In this document: positions 1-8,186 of the stretch, one piece after another
Layout of the letters: each line of letters begins with the position of its first letter
How positions within the stretch are numbered: position 1 is the stretch's first letter
From: Chachezhania sediminis
Lineage (GTDB): Bacteria > Pseudomonadota > Alphaproteobacteria > Rhodobacterales > Rhodobacteraceae
DNA: 64,000 nucleotides
Reading direction: 5' to 3'
NCBI RefSeq assembly: GCF_009765275.1
Contig: NZ_VOPH01000002.1
Span: forward strand, 558,001 to 622,000
Translations under genes and position numbers: made by a program
Notes under the pieces: model-generated
Told to the model about the DNA's origin: nothing
The model's input: only the letters and a program-made list of their open reading frames with translations
Database searches by the model: none

Positions 1-849
1 CCGCTGGCCGGTTGGCGTGGCGAGGACGGAAGCAGGGAAGGGCGCGGCGCACCGAACCCGGATCAGCTGCAACGCTATATCGACAATGGCGGCTTCTGGG
101 TCGGGCACATGCCGGACGAGGCGCGGTTCTTCAAGCCGTGGAACAGGGCCTACCAGGACTGGGCGGTGAAGATGGGGTTCTATGACGCCCCGCAGCCCTA
201 TCTTTTTTCGCTTTACTGCGAACCGTTGCGGCGGTTCCAGCTGGCGGCCGAAGGTCATGGCGAGCGTCAGCCGCCCGAACGCCTGCGCGCCCGGATCAAG
301 GCGCAACTGGACCCGCTGCCGCTTTGGTACCGGGCCGAGGCGGAAGGCGACACCGACTATCCGATCCACGCCCTGACCCAGCGGCCGATGGCCATGTACC
401 ACAGCTGGGGCAACCTGAATGCCTGGCTGCGTCAGATCCACGGGGCCAATCCGCTTTACGTCCCGCTGGAGATCATGGAACAGCACGGCCTGAAGGACGG
501 CGACTGGGCGCACGTGACTTCGCCCCACGGGCGGATCACGGTGCCGGTCGTGGGGATGGCGGCGGTCAACGGGAAAACCGTCTGGACCTGGAACGCCATC
601 GGCAAGCGCAAGGGCGCCTGGGCGCTGGACGACGGCGCGCGCGAAGCGACCGAAGGGTTCCTGTTGAACCACCTGATCCACGAATTGCTGCCGCCCAAGG
701 GCGACGGGCAGCGCTGGTCGAATTCCGATCCGGTCACCGGGCAGGCCGCATGGTTCGACCTGAAGGTCCGGATCGAGAAGGCCGCGGTCCAGCCCGAATC
801 CCAGCCCGCCTTTCCGCCCCTGAAACGCCCGCCGGGGATCCGCCCATGA
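1..849 (+). CDS. soeA: Molybdopterin oxidoreductase, catalytic subunit (SoeA-like), C-terminal part
   Basis: C-terminal 282 residues of a large molybdopterin oxidoreductase of the DMSO reductase superfamily; the frame is open from base 1, so the start lies outside the window. Visible are the segment EIMEQHGLKDGDWAHV and the following GKTVWTWNAIGKRKGAW, which fit the C-terminal molybdopterin-dinucleotide-binding domain. It is followed by an overlapping Fe-S subunit (ATGA overlap at 846-849) and an NrfD/DmsC-like membrane anchor, the three-subunit layout of cytoplasmic sulfite dehydrogenase SoeABC and of polysulfide/DMSO reductases. The Soe assignment is inferred from this layout and from how common soeABC is in Rhodobacterales; with the catalytic N-terminus absent, another substrate cannot be excluded. 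Confidence 0.75.
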   Translation, partial: PLAGWRGEDGSREGRGAPNPDQLQRYIDNGGFWVGHMPDEARFFKPWNRAYQDWAVKMGFYDAPQPYLFSLYCEPLRRFQLAAEGHGERQPPERLRARIKAQLDPLPLWYRAEAEGDTDYPIHALTQRPMAMYHSWGNLNAWLRQIHGANPLYVPLEIMEQHGLKDGDWAHVTSPHGRITVPVVGMAAVNGKTVWTWNAIGKRKGAWALDDGAREATEGFLLNHLIHELLPPKGDGQRWSNSDPVTGQAAWFDLKVRIEKAAVQPESQPAFPPLKRPPGIRP

Positions 850-1580
850 CCTGCCTGCCGACGACAACCGACCGCAAGCTGGGTCTGGCCATCGACCTGG
901 ATACCTGCGTCGGCTGCCATGCCTGCGTGATTTCCTGCAAGGGCTGGAACGCGGGCGATGACGGCGCGGGGCTGGGCGATGCCGACCCCTATGGCGCCGA
1001 TCCCCTGGGTGCCTTCCTGAACCGGGTCCACACCTTCGAGGTTCAGCCAGAGGATGCGCCGGCCCAGATCGTCCACTTCCCCAAGTCCTGCCTGCATTGC
1101 GACGACGCGCCCTGCGTCACAGTCTGTCCCACCGGCGCCAGCCTGAAGCGGACCGAGGACGGGATCGTTCTGGTGAACGAGGCCGACTGCATCGGTTGCG
1201 GCCTGTGCGCCTGGGCCTGCCCCTATGGCGCGCGCGAAATGGACCCGGTGGCCAAGGTCATGCGCAAGTGCACGCTGTGCGTCGACCGGATCTACAACGA
1301 CGCCCTGCCCGAGGAAGATCGTATTCCGGCCTGCGTCCGCACCTGCCCGGCCGGCGCCCGGCATTTCGGCGACTTCGCGGATCCCGACAGCCATGTCAGC
1401 CGCCTGACCGCCGAACGCGGCGGGTTCGCCCTGATGCCGGAACAGGGGACCCGGCCGGTCAACCGCTATCTGCCGCCCCGGCCCCGCGACCGGGCGCCCG
1501 AGGTGCCGATGCTGACGCCGGTGGCCGAGGAACCGACCGGTTTCCTCGCCTGGCTCGACCGCGCGCTGGAGAAGCTCTGA
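846..1580 (+). CDS. soeB: 4Fe-4S ferredoxin subunit of the molybdoenzyme (SoeB-like)
   Basis: A 244-residue electron-transfer subunit. It has clustered cysteine motifs typical of the DmsB/PsrB/SoeB family: CVGCHACVISC near the N-terminus, then CLHCDDAPCVTVCPTGA, CIGCGLCAWACPYGA and CTLCVDR with a late CVRTCPAGA, which together can ligate four [4Fe-4S] clusters. The ATG at 846 overlaps the TGA of the upstream molybdenum subunit (ATGA), so the two are translationally coupled. It would pass electrons from the molybdenum site to the membrane anchor encoded immediately downstream. The family is clear; the Soe subtype rests on operon layout. Confidence 0.85.
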   Translation: MTCLPTTTDRKLGLAIDLDTCVGCHACVISCKGWNAGDDGAGLGDADPYGADPLGAFLNRVHTFEVQPEDAPAQIVHFPKSCLHCDDAPCVTVCPTGASLKRTEDGIVLVNEADCIGCGLCAWACPYGAREMDPVAKVMRKCTLCVDRIYNDALPEEDRIPACVRTCPAGARHFGDFADPDSHVSRLTAERGGFALMPEQGTRPVNRYLPPRPRDRAPEVPMLTPVAEEPTGFLAWLDRALEKL

Positions 1581-2447
1581 ATGCACCCCGCACCGTCCGT
1601 GATCCTGTTCACCTCGCTCAGCGGGCTGGGCTTCGGCCTGCTGGTGTTCCTGGGCCTTGGCCTGCCGCCCGTCACCGGCTGGGTCGCCTTTGTCTTCTGG
1701 CTGATCGGCTACGTGCTGGCCTGTGGGGGGCTGATCGCCTCGACGTTCCATCTTGGCCACCCGGAACGGGCGCTGAAGGCCTTCACCCAGTGGCGGTCCA
1801 GCTGGCTGAGCCGCGAGGCCTGGGGATCCGTGATTGCCCTTGTGCTGATGGCCATCACCGGCATCGGCGCCGTCTTCCTGGGCGCGCGCTGGGCGCTGCC
1901 CGGCGTGCTGGGCGCACTGGTCTGCCTGGGGACGGTCTTCATCACGTCCATGATCTATGCACAGCTGAAATCCGTGCCCCGCTGGCACAGCGCATGGACT
2001 CCGCTCCTGTTCCTGGCGATCTCGCTTGCCGGCGGGGCGCTGTTGGCCGGGCAGGCATCCGTCGCGGTGCCGCTGCTGCTTTTGGCCGGTGCCGTGCAGA
2101 TCGTGGCCTGGTTCGCGGGCGACAGGGCGATGGGTCGGTCAGGCACGACGCTGGCAACGGCCACCGGCCTTGGCCCCAAGGTTCGCCTGCTGGCGCCGCC
2201 CCATACCGGCCCGAACTACCTGACGCAGGAAATGGTCTTCGTCATCGGCCGCAAGCACGCCACGCGCCTTCGGGCCATCGCGCTGCTTCTGATGAGCGTC
2301 CTGCCCGTGATCCTGCTGCTTTTGCCGTTCCACCACCTTCTGGGCCTTCTGGCCGTCCTGTTCCACGTCGCAGGCGTCGTCGTCTCGCGCTGGCTGTTCT
2401 TCGCGGAAGCGGAACATGTCGTTGGCCTTTACTACGGGCAACGCTGA
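1581..2447 (+). CDS. soeC: Membrane anchor subunit, DmsC/NrfD-like (SoeC-like)
   Basis: A 288-residue integral membrane protein with about eight hydrophobic segments (for example VILFTSLSGLGFGLLVFLGL at the N-terminus and ALLLMSVLPVILLLLPF near the C-terminus). It resembles the DmsC-type anchor that passes electrons from an Fe-S subunit to the quinone pool. Its ATG follows the soeB stop codon with no gap, so the three genes form one transcription and translation unit. In known SoeABC the complex oxidises sulfite in the cytoplasm and feeds quinone. No regulatory signal is visible inside the operon part seen here. Confidence 0.8.
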   Translation: MHPAPSVILFTSLSGLGFGLLVFLGLGLPPVTGWVAFVFWLIGYVLACGGLIASTFHLGHPERALKAFTQWRSSWLSREAWGSVIALVLMAITGIGAVFLGARWALPGVLGALVCLGTVFITSMIYAQLKSVPRWHSAWTPLLFLAISLAGGALLAGQASVAVPLLLLAGAVQIVAWFAGDRAMGRSGTTLATATGLGPKVRLLAPPHTGPNYLTQEMVFVIGRKHATRLRAIALLLMSVLPVILLLLPFHHLLGLLAVLFHVAGVVVSRWLFFAEAEHVVGLYYGQR

Positions 2448-2477
2448 AGCCTCTTGCGCCACAGATTGATTCTATAT

Positions 2478-2503
2478 AACTAGGTTACTAGTTTTATGGA
2501 GGT
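2478..2503 (+). promoter_or_regulatory. Palindromic operator and strong Shine-Dalgarno before arsR
   Basis: AACTAG-GTTA-CTAGTT (2478-2493) is a perfect 6-4-6 inverted repeat in an AT-rich island (TATATAAC just before it). It lies immediately ahead of GGAGGT (2498-2503), an unusually perfect Shine-Dalgarno that fixes the arsR start at 2508. ArsR-type repressors bind such short AT-rich dyads over the promoter, so this is the likely autoregulatory operator for arsR and the permease. Confidence 0.55.
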
Positions 2504-2507
2504 GATC

Positions 2508-2852
2508 ATGGACTGGACGAAGGCGGCCGAAGGGTTTTCGGCCATGGGATCCGAAGCGCGCCTGCAGGTCCTGCGCGCGCTGATCCGGGCGGGCAGTGCG
2601 GGGCTGACGGTGGGCGACATCCAGACCCGCACCGGCATGGCGCCGTCCACTTTGGCGCACCACCTGAAGGCGCTGGCCGCCGGCGGTGTGGTCGAACAGG
2701 AAAAGCAGGGCCGGACGGTGATCAACCGCGCGTCCTATGCCCGGCTGAACGCGCTGGCGCAGTTCATCCTGTCGGAATGCTGCGCGGACGAGGCGCTGCT
2801 GGCGGGGGCCTTGTGCGGTGGCTCCGAAGCAAAGGAACCGGCAGATGGCTGA
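2508..2852 (+). CDS. ArsR/SmtB-family transcriptional repressor
   Basis: A 114-residue winged-helix regulator. The recognition helix region is TGMAPSTLAHHLKALAAGGV, typical of ArsR proteins. It lacks the classical ELCVCDL metal site in helix 3; instead Cys91-Cys92 (SECCADE) and Cys103 lie in the C-terminal helix, a layout reminiscent of ArsR proteins that bind As(III) or organoarsenicals through a C-terminal CC plus one further Cys. An ATG at 2496 is in frame but lies inside the Shine-Dalgarno; 2508 is preferred because GGAGGT precedes it by 4 nt. It overlaps the permease gene by 8 nt, so it probably controls that gene. The ligand (arsenical, sulfide/persulfide or other) is not settled by sequence. 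Confidence 0.85.
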   Translation: MDWTKAAEGFSAMGSEARLQVLRALIRAGSAGLTVGDIQTRTGMAPSTLAHHLKALAAGGVVEQEKQGRTVINRASYARLNALAQFILSECCADEALLAGALCGGSEAKEPADG

Positions 2853-3894
2853 CATCTCGCATGAGGCAGGTTCCGCGCCCCGGAAAGGCCCGGGGCTGGG
2901 CGCGCGGCTGAAACTGCTGAATTCGCCCCTGACGGCCATCGTGGCGATTTTCGCCGCCGTGGCCATCTGGGACGGGCACAATCTGGGCGACGTCTTCGGG
3001 ATCGCCATCGGATCGCTGATCGGGACCGCGCCCTATATCTTCTTTGCCGTGCTGCTGCTGGCCTATCTGAAGGCCACGGGGGCGGAAACCGCGCTGTCCA
3101 AGGCCTTTGAGGGGCGAGAGACCCGGATGATCGTACTGGCCGCGATCTTCGGCGGGCTGGCGCCGTTCTGTTCCTGCCAGGTCATCCCCTTCATCGCCGG
3201 GCTTCTGGCGCTGGGCACACCCCTGTCGGCAGTGATGGCCTTCTGGCTGTCGTCGCCGCTGATCGACCCGCCGACGCTGCTGATCACGGCCGGTGCGCTG
3301 GGCTGGCCCTTTGCCATCGGCAAAGCCGTCGCGGCCGTGGGGCTGGGGCTTGCGGGTGGCTTCATCATCCGGGCGCTGATGCGCACCGGCGCCTTTGCCG
3401 AGCCGCTGAAGATCCAGCAACGCACCCGCTGCGGCTGCGGCGCCAAGACCAACGGCAAGCCGGAATGGCGCTTCTGGACCGAAGCCCCGCGGCGCGAGAC
3501 CTTCCGCCACGAACTGGTGACCAACGCGCTGTTCCTGCTGAAGTGGCTGGCGCTGGCCTATACGCTGGAAGGGATCATGATCGAATACATGCCCGCCGAC
3601 CTGATCGCCCGCGTGGTGGGCGGCGAAGGCGTGGTGCCCGTGGTGATCGCGGCGCTGGTGGGGATGCCGGCCTATCTGAACGGCTATATTGCCCCGCCGC
3701 TTCTGGCCGGATTGATCCAGCAGGGTATGTCCATCGGTGCCGCCATGGCCTTCGTGATCGCGGGTGCCGTGTCGTCGATCCCCGCCATGGCCGCCGTCTG
3801 GTCGCTGGTTAAACCCCGCGTCTTCGCCGCCTATCTGGGGCTGGGGATCGTCGGTGCCATCGTGTCGGGCCTGATCTTCCAGGCGGTGGTCTGA
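2845..3894 (+). CDS. ArsP/DUF318-family permease
   Basis: A 349-residue membrane protein with about eight transmembrane segments. The motif APFCSCQVIPF and the repeated small-residue helices match the ArsP_1 (DUF318) permease family, some of whose members export trivalent organoarsenicals. A cytoplasmic loop carries RTRCGCGAKTNGK, an extra Cys cluster that could bind a soft metal or thiophilic ligand. Translation is taken from ATG 2845 with AAGGA upstream; the gene overlaps arsR by 8 nt. Its place directly behind a sulfite-dehydrogenase-like operon also allows export of a sulfur compound. Specificity is therefore open. Confidence 0.8.
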   Translation: MADISHEAGSAPRKGPGLGARLKLLNSPLTAIVAIFAAVAIWDGHNLGDVFGIAIGSLIGTAPYIFFAVLLLAYLKATGAETALSKAFEGRETRMIVLAAIFGGLAPFCSCQVIPFIAGLLALGTPLSAVMAFWLSSPLIDPPTLLITAGALGWPFAIGKAVAAVGLGLAGGFIIRALMRTGAFAEPLKIQQRTRCGCGAKTNGKPEWRFWTEAPRRETFRHELVTNALFLLKWLALAYTLEGIMIEYMPADLIARVVGGEGVVPVVIAALVGMPAYLNGYIAPPLLAGLIQQGMSIGAAMAFVIAGAVSSIPAMAAVWSLVKPRVFAAYLGLGIVGAIVSGLIFQAVV

Positions 3895-3917
3895 GGGGTC
3901 AGCCCTGCGCAGGCCAT

Positions 3918-3955
3918 GAAAAAGGCGCCCCGGCAAGCCGGGACGCCTTCTTTCG
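3918..3955. terminator. Bidirectional terminator between permease and tpa
   Basis: AAGGCG (3922-3927) pairs with CGCCTT (3944-3949), and the inner CCCGGC/GCCGGG extends the stem. It is flanked by A-rich sequence on the left and TTCTTTCG on the right, so it can serve both convergent genes. Confidence 0.75.
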
Positions 3956-3973
3956 TTTCCGAACGGCTGACGA

Positions 3974-5365
3974 TCAGCCGAAGACCTTCGTCAGCGCCTT
4001 GTCGAGCGTCGACGTGATCAGGTCGATGTCGTCCTTGGTGGCGATCAGCGCGGGCGAGAAGCAGAGCGTGTTGTTCTTGCCCGGGATCGACCGGTTGGTG
4101 ACCCCGATCAGCACGCCTTCGGCCGCGCAGGCGCCGACAACGGCCTGGGCGTCCTTTTCGGCCACCGGTTCCTTGGTCCCGCGGTCGGCCACCAGTTCGG
4201 CCCCGCAGAACAGGCCCGCGCCGCGGACGTCGCCGATGACGGAATGCTTGTCCATCAGCTCGGCCAGGTTGTCCATCATGCGCGCACCCATGGCGGTGCA
4301 GTTGTCCAGAAGCTTCTCGTCCTCGATGATCCGCATGTTCTCGATCGCGGCCGCCGGGCCGGCCGTGCAGCCGCCGAAGGTCGAGATGTCGCGGAAATAG
4401 TTCAGCGGGTCGGACGGATCGTCCTTGAAGCCGTCGAAGACGGATTCCTTCGTCACCAGGCAGGCGATGGCCGCATAGCCGGAGGCCACGCCCTTGGCCA
4501 TGGTCACCATGTCGGGTTCGATCCCGTAGTTCTGGTAGCCGAACCATGTGCCGGTTCGGCCGACGCCGCAGACGACCTCGTCGATGTGCAGCAGGATCTC
4601 GTACTTCTTGCAGATCTCCTGGACCTTCTGCCAGTACCCGTCGGGCGGCACGATGACGCCGCCGCCGGCGGTGACGGGCTCAAGGCAGATGGCGCCCACG
4701 GTGTCGGGCCCTTCGGCCAGGATCACCTTTTCGATCTGTTCGGCCGCCCAGACGCCATAGTTTTCGACCGGGGCGCCGTCCTGTTCGTGCTTGCGGTATT
4801 CCAGGCAGTGCGGGACGCGCACGAAGCCGTCCAGGAAGGGGCCGTATTGCGCGTTGCGTTCGTCCTGGCCGCCGGCCGACAGGGCGCCGATGGTGGTGCC
4901 GTGATAGTCGCGGTCGCGGTAGAGGATCTTCCACTTCTTGCCGCCATGCTTGGCATGAGCCAGCTGGCGGACCATCTTGAAGGCCTTCTCGTTCGCCTCG
5001 GACCCGGAGTTGGTGTAGTAAACCCGCTTCAGGCCCGGCATCTTCTCGATCAGCTTTTCGGCGAAGATCGCACCGGGAACGGACCCCGCGGCACCGGCGA
5101 AATAGTTCAGCTTCAGAAGCTGGTCGCGGACGGCATTGGCGATGGATTCGCGGCCATAGCCCACGTTCACGGTCCAGACGGCGCCCGACACGGCATCCAG
5201 GAATTCCTTGCCGTTCTGGTCCCAGACCCGCATGCCCTTGCCTTCGACGATGATCCGCGGATCCGACGTCTCGAAGGGTTTGTGCTGGGTCAGGTGGTGC
5301 CAGACATGGGCCTTGTCGGCCTCGACCACGTGGCTGATGTCATTCTGGGAAAGTTGTCCGTCCAT
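3974..5365 (-). CDS. tpa: Taurine:pyruvate aminotransferase (class III)
   Basis: A 463-residue PLP-dependent class III aminotransferase. Long stretches follow the Tpa family pattern, for example HVWHHLTQHKPFE near the N-terminus, LDAVSGAVWTVNVGYGRE, YTNSGSEANEKAFKMVRQ, YRDRDYHGTTIGALSAGGQ, EPVTAGGGVIVPPDGYW and the PLP-lysine segment TMAKGVASGYAAIACLVT. Tpa moves the taurine amino group to pyruvate, giving sulfoacetaldehyde and alanine; sulfoacetaldehyde acetyltransferase (not in the window) then releases sulfite. The start at 5365 follows AAAGGA; a longer frame to 5455 is open but has no family similarity. Sulfite from this pathway would be the substrate of the nearby Soe-like enzyme. Confidence 0.85.
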   Translation of the reverse strand: MDGQLSQNDISHVVEADKAHVWHHLTQHKPFETSDPRIIVEGKGMRVWDQNGKEFLDAVSGAVWTVNVGYGRESIANAVRDQLLKLNYFAGAAGSVPGAIFAEKLIEKMPGLKRVYYTNSGSEANEKAFKMVRQLAHAKHGGKKWKILYRDRDYHGTTIGALSAGGQDERNAQYGPFLDGFVRVPHCLEYRKHEQDGAPVENYGVWAAEQIEKVILAEGPDTVGAICLEPVTAGGGVIVPPDGYWQKVQEICKKYEILLHIDEVVCGVGRTGTWFGYQNYGIEPDMVTMAKGVASGYAAIACLVTKESVFDGFKDDPSDPLNYFRDISTFGGCTAGPAAAIENMRIIEDEKLLDNCTAMGARMMDNLAELMDKHSVIGDVRGAGLFCGAELVADRGTKEPVAEKDAQAVVGACAAEGVLIGVTNRSIPGKNNTLCFSPALIATKDDIDLITSTLDKALTKVFG

Positions 5366-5591
5366 GGCCGGTCCTTTCGAACGTCGCGCCGCCGCCGAAG
5401 CGCGGGGCGCGGAGAGGGGAATAAATACCAGGAGCAGATCACAACATGGGGACACGCGCCAGTCCCATCGCGCGGTGTGGCCTCATGTCGATGCCATGGA
5501 TTTTTGGCAGGTCTCCGGGCATGGATCCCTACACAAGCGGGCCTGCGCGGGATAGAAGGCGAGCCTTGAGGAACGGGAACGGGCAGGGCGC

Positions 5592-6401
5592 ATGGCGCAT
5601 ATCATCGTCGTCGGCAACGAGAAGGGCGGGGCGGGGAAATCCACCGTCTCCATGCATGTGGCTACGGCCCTGTCGCGGCTGGGCAAGACGGTTGCCGTGC
5701 TGGACCTGGACCTGCGGCAGCGGTCGCTGCTGCGCTACATGGAAAACCGGCAGGATTTCATCAAGCGTTCGGGGATCGAGCTTCCGACGCCCACCTATCA
5801 CGAACTGCCGGAGATCGACCCGTCGACCCTGGCCGAGGGCGAGAACGTCTTCGACAAGCGCCTGACGGCCGCGGTCGAGGGCGTGGCGCCGGATTGCGAC
5901 TTCATCCTGATCGATTGCCCGGGTTCCCATACGCGGCTCAGCCAGATGGCGCATTCGCTGGCGGATACGCTGATCACGCCGCTGAACGACAGTTTCGTCG
6001 ATTTCGACCTGCTGGCGCGGATCGACCCCAAGGCGGAAAAGATCCTGGGCCCGTCGGTCTATTCGGAAATGGTCTGGAACGCGCGGCAATGGCGGGCGCA
6101 GGCGGGGCTGCAGGCGATCGACTGGATCGTGGCGCGCAACCGGGTCGGCAGCCAGCGGATGCTGAACAAGGACAAGATGGCCAAGGCGGTGTCGATGCTG
6201 GCCAAGCGCATCGGTTTCCGAGTGGCGCCGGGCTTCAGCGAAAGGGTGATCTTCCGCGAATTGTTCCCGCGCGGCCTGACGCTTCTGGACCTGAAGGACA
6301 TCGGGATCAAGCAGCTGAACATCTCGAACATCGCGGCCCGGCAAGAGATGCGGGACCTGATGAAGGCCCTGAACCTTCCCAACGTCATGATCGACTTCTA
6401 G
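5592..6401 (+). CDS. mipZ: MipZ, ParA-like division-plane positioning ATPase
   Basis: A 269-residue P-loop ATPase with the deviant Walker A NEKGGAGKSTVS at the N-terminus, IDCPG in switch II position and the MipZ-typical DSFVDFDLLARIDP. In Caulobacter MipZ binds the ParB-parS complex at the poles and inhibits FtsZ polymerisation, so the Z ring forms at midcell. The length is normal for the family. It stands alone between divergent tpa and the convergent copper cluster; the 226 bp before it must hold its own promoter, but no convincing -35/-10 pair stands out. Confidence 0.9.
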   Translation: MAHIIVVGNEKGGAGKSTVSMHVATALSRLGKTVAVLDLDLRQRSLLRYMENRQDFIKRSGIELPTPTYHELPEIDPSTLAEGENVFDKRLTAAVEGVAPDCDFILIDCPGSHTRLSQMAHSLADTLITPLNDSFVDFDLLARIDPKAEKILGPSVYSEMVWNARQWRAQAGLQAIDWIVARNRVGSQRMLNKDKMAKAVSMLAKRIGFRVAPGFSERVIFRELFPRGLTLLDLKDIGIKQLNISNIAARQEMRDLMKALNLPNVMIDF

Positions 6402-6519
6402 GCGGCCGGCCGCCGCATCGAAGGCGACTTAAAGCGCCTTCCGTGGGGTGGCGCGGACCCTGCAGGCCCGCGCAGGCCAAGCCGCCGGAAGGAAGCGGCC
6501 TGGCCCAGGCCGGACCCGG

Positions 6520-7110
6520 TCAGAGCACGTTGCGGATCTTGGCCAGAGCCTCGTCCTGGGACGAGCCATAGCTGATCGGCTGGTCGAAACGGCCTTTCGC
6601 ATCGAAGAGCAGCACATAGGCCGTGTGGTCCATCGTATAGCCGCCGCCGTCGATGGGGACCTTGCGGGCATAGATCCGGAAGGCCTTGATCGCCTTGTCG
6701 ATCTCGGCCCGTGACCCGGACACGCCGACCACTCCGGGGACCCAGCCGACATAGTCGCCCAGCATTTCCGGCGTGTCCCGTTCCGGATCGACGGTAACGA
6801 AGAAGACGCGCAGTTCCTCTCCGTCCTCGGCCAGCTCTGCCTGCCAGCCGGCGACTTCGCCCAGCGTGGTCGGGCAGACCTCCGGGCAATGGGAGAAGCC
6901 GAAGAACACGGCCGAGGGCGCGCCTTTCAGCGTGTCCTGGGTGAAGACCGTCCCGTCGGTGGCCACCAGTTCATAGTCGCCATGGCCCAGCTGGTCGGCG
7001 ATCGTCCGGTTCAGCTTCGGCTCCAGCCATGCGACCCAGATAGCGGCGAGGAAGGCCAGGACCCCCAGCCCCCCCGCTGCCACCAGCACCAGCTTGCGTG
7101 CGGTTGTCAT
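6520..7110 (-). CDS. SCO1/SenC-family copper chaperone
   Basis: A 196-residue protein with an N-terminal membrane anchor (residues ~7-27, LVLVAAGGLGVLAFLAAIWV) and a thioredoxin-like domain with the copper ligands of Sco proteins: the Cys pair in GFSHCPEVCPTTL and a later His in MDHTAYVLLFD. Sco proteins deliver copper to the CuA site of cytochrome c oxidase. The start at 7110 is 7 nt after the stop of the upstream YcnI-PCuAC gene; starts at 7128 or 7149 are possible but would overlap that gene. Last gene of a copper operon. Confidence 0.9.
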   Translation of the reverse strand: MTTARKLVLVAAGGLGVLAFLAAIWVAWLEPKLNRTIADQLGHGDYELVATDGTVFTQDTLKGAPSAVFFGFSHCPEVCPTTLGEVAGWQAELAEDGEELRVFFVTVDPERDTPEMLGDYVGWVPGVVGVSGSRAEIDKAIKAFRIYARKVPIDGGGYTMDHTAYVLLFDAKGRFDQPISYGSSQDEALAKIRNVL

Positions 7111-7117
7111 GGCTGTC

Positions 7118-8092
7118 TCAGTTCGAGCCATGGCCGGCATGGTTGCCATGACCGCCCGACTTCACGTCCTTGCGGTCCTTCACCGGGAAGGTCATCGAAA
7201 CCTTGCCCGCCTTGGCGAAGTCCAGCGTGACCTCGACCTCTTCGCCGGCGACCAGGGGCTGCTTCAGGTCCATGAACATGACGTGATAGCCGCCCGGCTT
7301 CAGGTTGACTGTCTCGTGCGCCTGGATCGGCAGGCCGCCGGGCAGCTCCCGCATCTTCATGACGCCGTCTTCCATCTTCATCTCGTGGATCTGCATCTCG
7401 CCCGCGACGGGGGATGAGGCGCCCACCAGCACGTCGCCTTCGGCGCCGGTGTTCGAGATCGTCACGAACCCGCCCGCAACCGGCTGGTTCGGCAGGGTCG
7501 AGATGGTAAAGGGCCCGGACAGTTCCAGTGCTCCCAGCGTCACCGGGGCCATGGCCATGCCGTGGCCGTGGTCTGCGCCACCCGCGCCAGCGACCAGGGT
7601 CAGCTTCGGCGCCGGATTCGGCACGTCATGGGACCCGCTGGTGTCGGTCCAGTCGGCCACGCCGTTGGCGCAGGTCTGCAGCGACGGGAAGAACAGCACC
7701 GTGCCGGGTTCCATGTTCGGACCGACCGTGCCGCGGACGGTGAACTCGTCGTACCAGGCATCTTCCAGGTGGCCGCCGGACCAGGTGACCACCTTCGGGC
7801 CTTCGGTCATCTGCGTGCCGTGGTTGTCATAGGGCGTGGCATAGGCGCCGGTCTCGATCGCCAGGTCCCAGCCGGGCTTGGGCATCGGCTTCACGGCATA
7901 AAGGCCTTCGGGGATCTCGATCCGGACGGTATGGGTCGCCTCGCCCTTGCAGCCGTGAGGCACGCGCAGGGTGACCTTGGTGGTGGTGCCGATGGCGGCT
8001 TCCTTCTGTTCCAGGGTGGCATGGGCCAGCGCGGATCCGGCGGTTGCGCAAAGTGTCAGGGCCGCGATGGCGGCGGATTTCAGGATGGTCAT
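7118..8092 (-). CDS. YcnI-PCuAC fusion, periplasmic copper protein
   Basis: A 324-residue secreted protein. A signal peptide (residues 1-22) is followed by HATLEQKEA, whose N-terminal His is the copper ligand of YcnI (DUF1775) domains; that domain runs to about residue 160. A His-rich linker (GGADHGHGMAMA) leads to a PCuAC domain (DUF461, about residues 175-300) with the Met/His copper ligands MQIHEMKMEDGVMKM and HVMFMDLKQPL. The tail is His-rich again. PCuAC proteins collect periplasmic Cu(I) and hand it to Sco and CuA. Starting at 8092 (GGAGA upstream) rather than the TTG at 8104 fits the signal peptide. The fusion puts two copper-handling steps in one chain. Confidence 0.9.
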   Translation of the reverse strand: MTILKSAAIAALTLCATAGSALAHATLEQKEAAIGTTTKVTLRVPHGCKGEATHTVRIEIPEGLYAVKPMPKPGWDLAIETGAYATPYDNHGTQMTEGPKVVTWSGGHLEDAWYDEFTVRGTVGPNMEPGTVLFFPSLQTCANGVADWTDTSGSHDVPNPAPKLTLVAGAGGADHGHGMAMAPVTLGALELSGPFTISTLPNQPVAGGFVTISNTGAEGDVLVGASSPVAGEMQIHEMKMEDGVMKMRELPGGLPIQAHETVNLKPGGYHVMFMDLKQPLVAGEEVEVTLDFAKAGKVSMTFPVKDRKDVKSGGHGNHAGHGSN

Positions 8093-8186
8093 GTCTGTCT
8101 CCAAGGGGTCCCGCAGTGCCGGCAGGGCCGGATCACGTCACGGGGCCGGCCAGTTGCGGCCGGTCATTGATCTGATGAGCGAAAGG

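Noticed and set aside
456-1988. 510-codon minus frame over soeA-soeC
   Set aside because: Antisense to three overlapping well-supported genes and of shadow-type composition.
2496-2507. Upstream in-frame ATG for arsR
   Set aside because: It lies inside the Shine-Dalgarno GGAGGT; the ATG at 2508 has the proper spacing.
4244-5569. Long plus-strand frame opposite tpa
   Set aside because: Antisense of the aminotransferase; no family features and composition typical of shadow frames.
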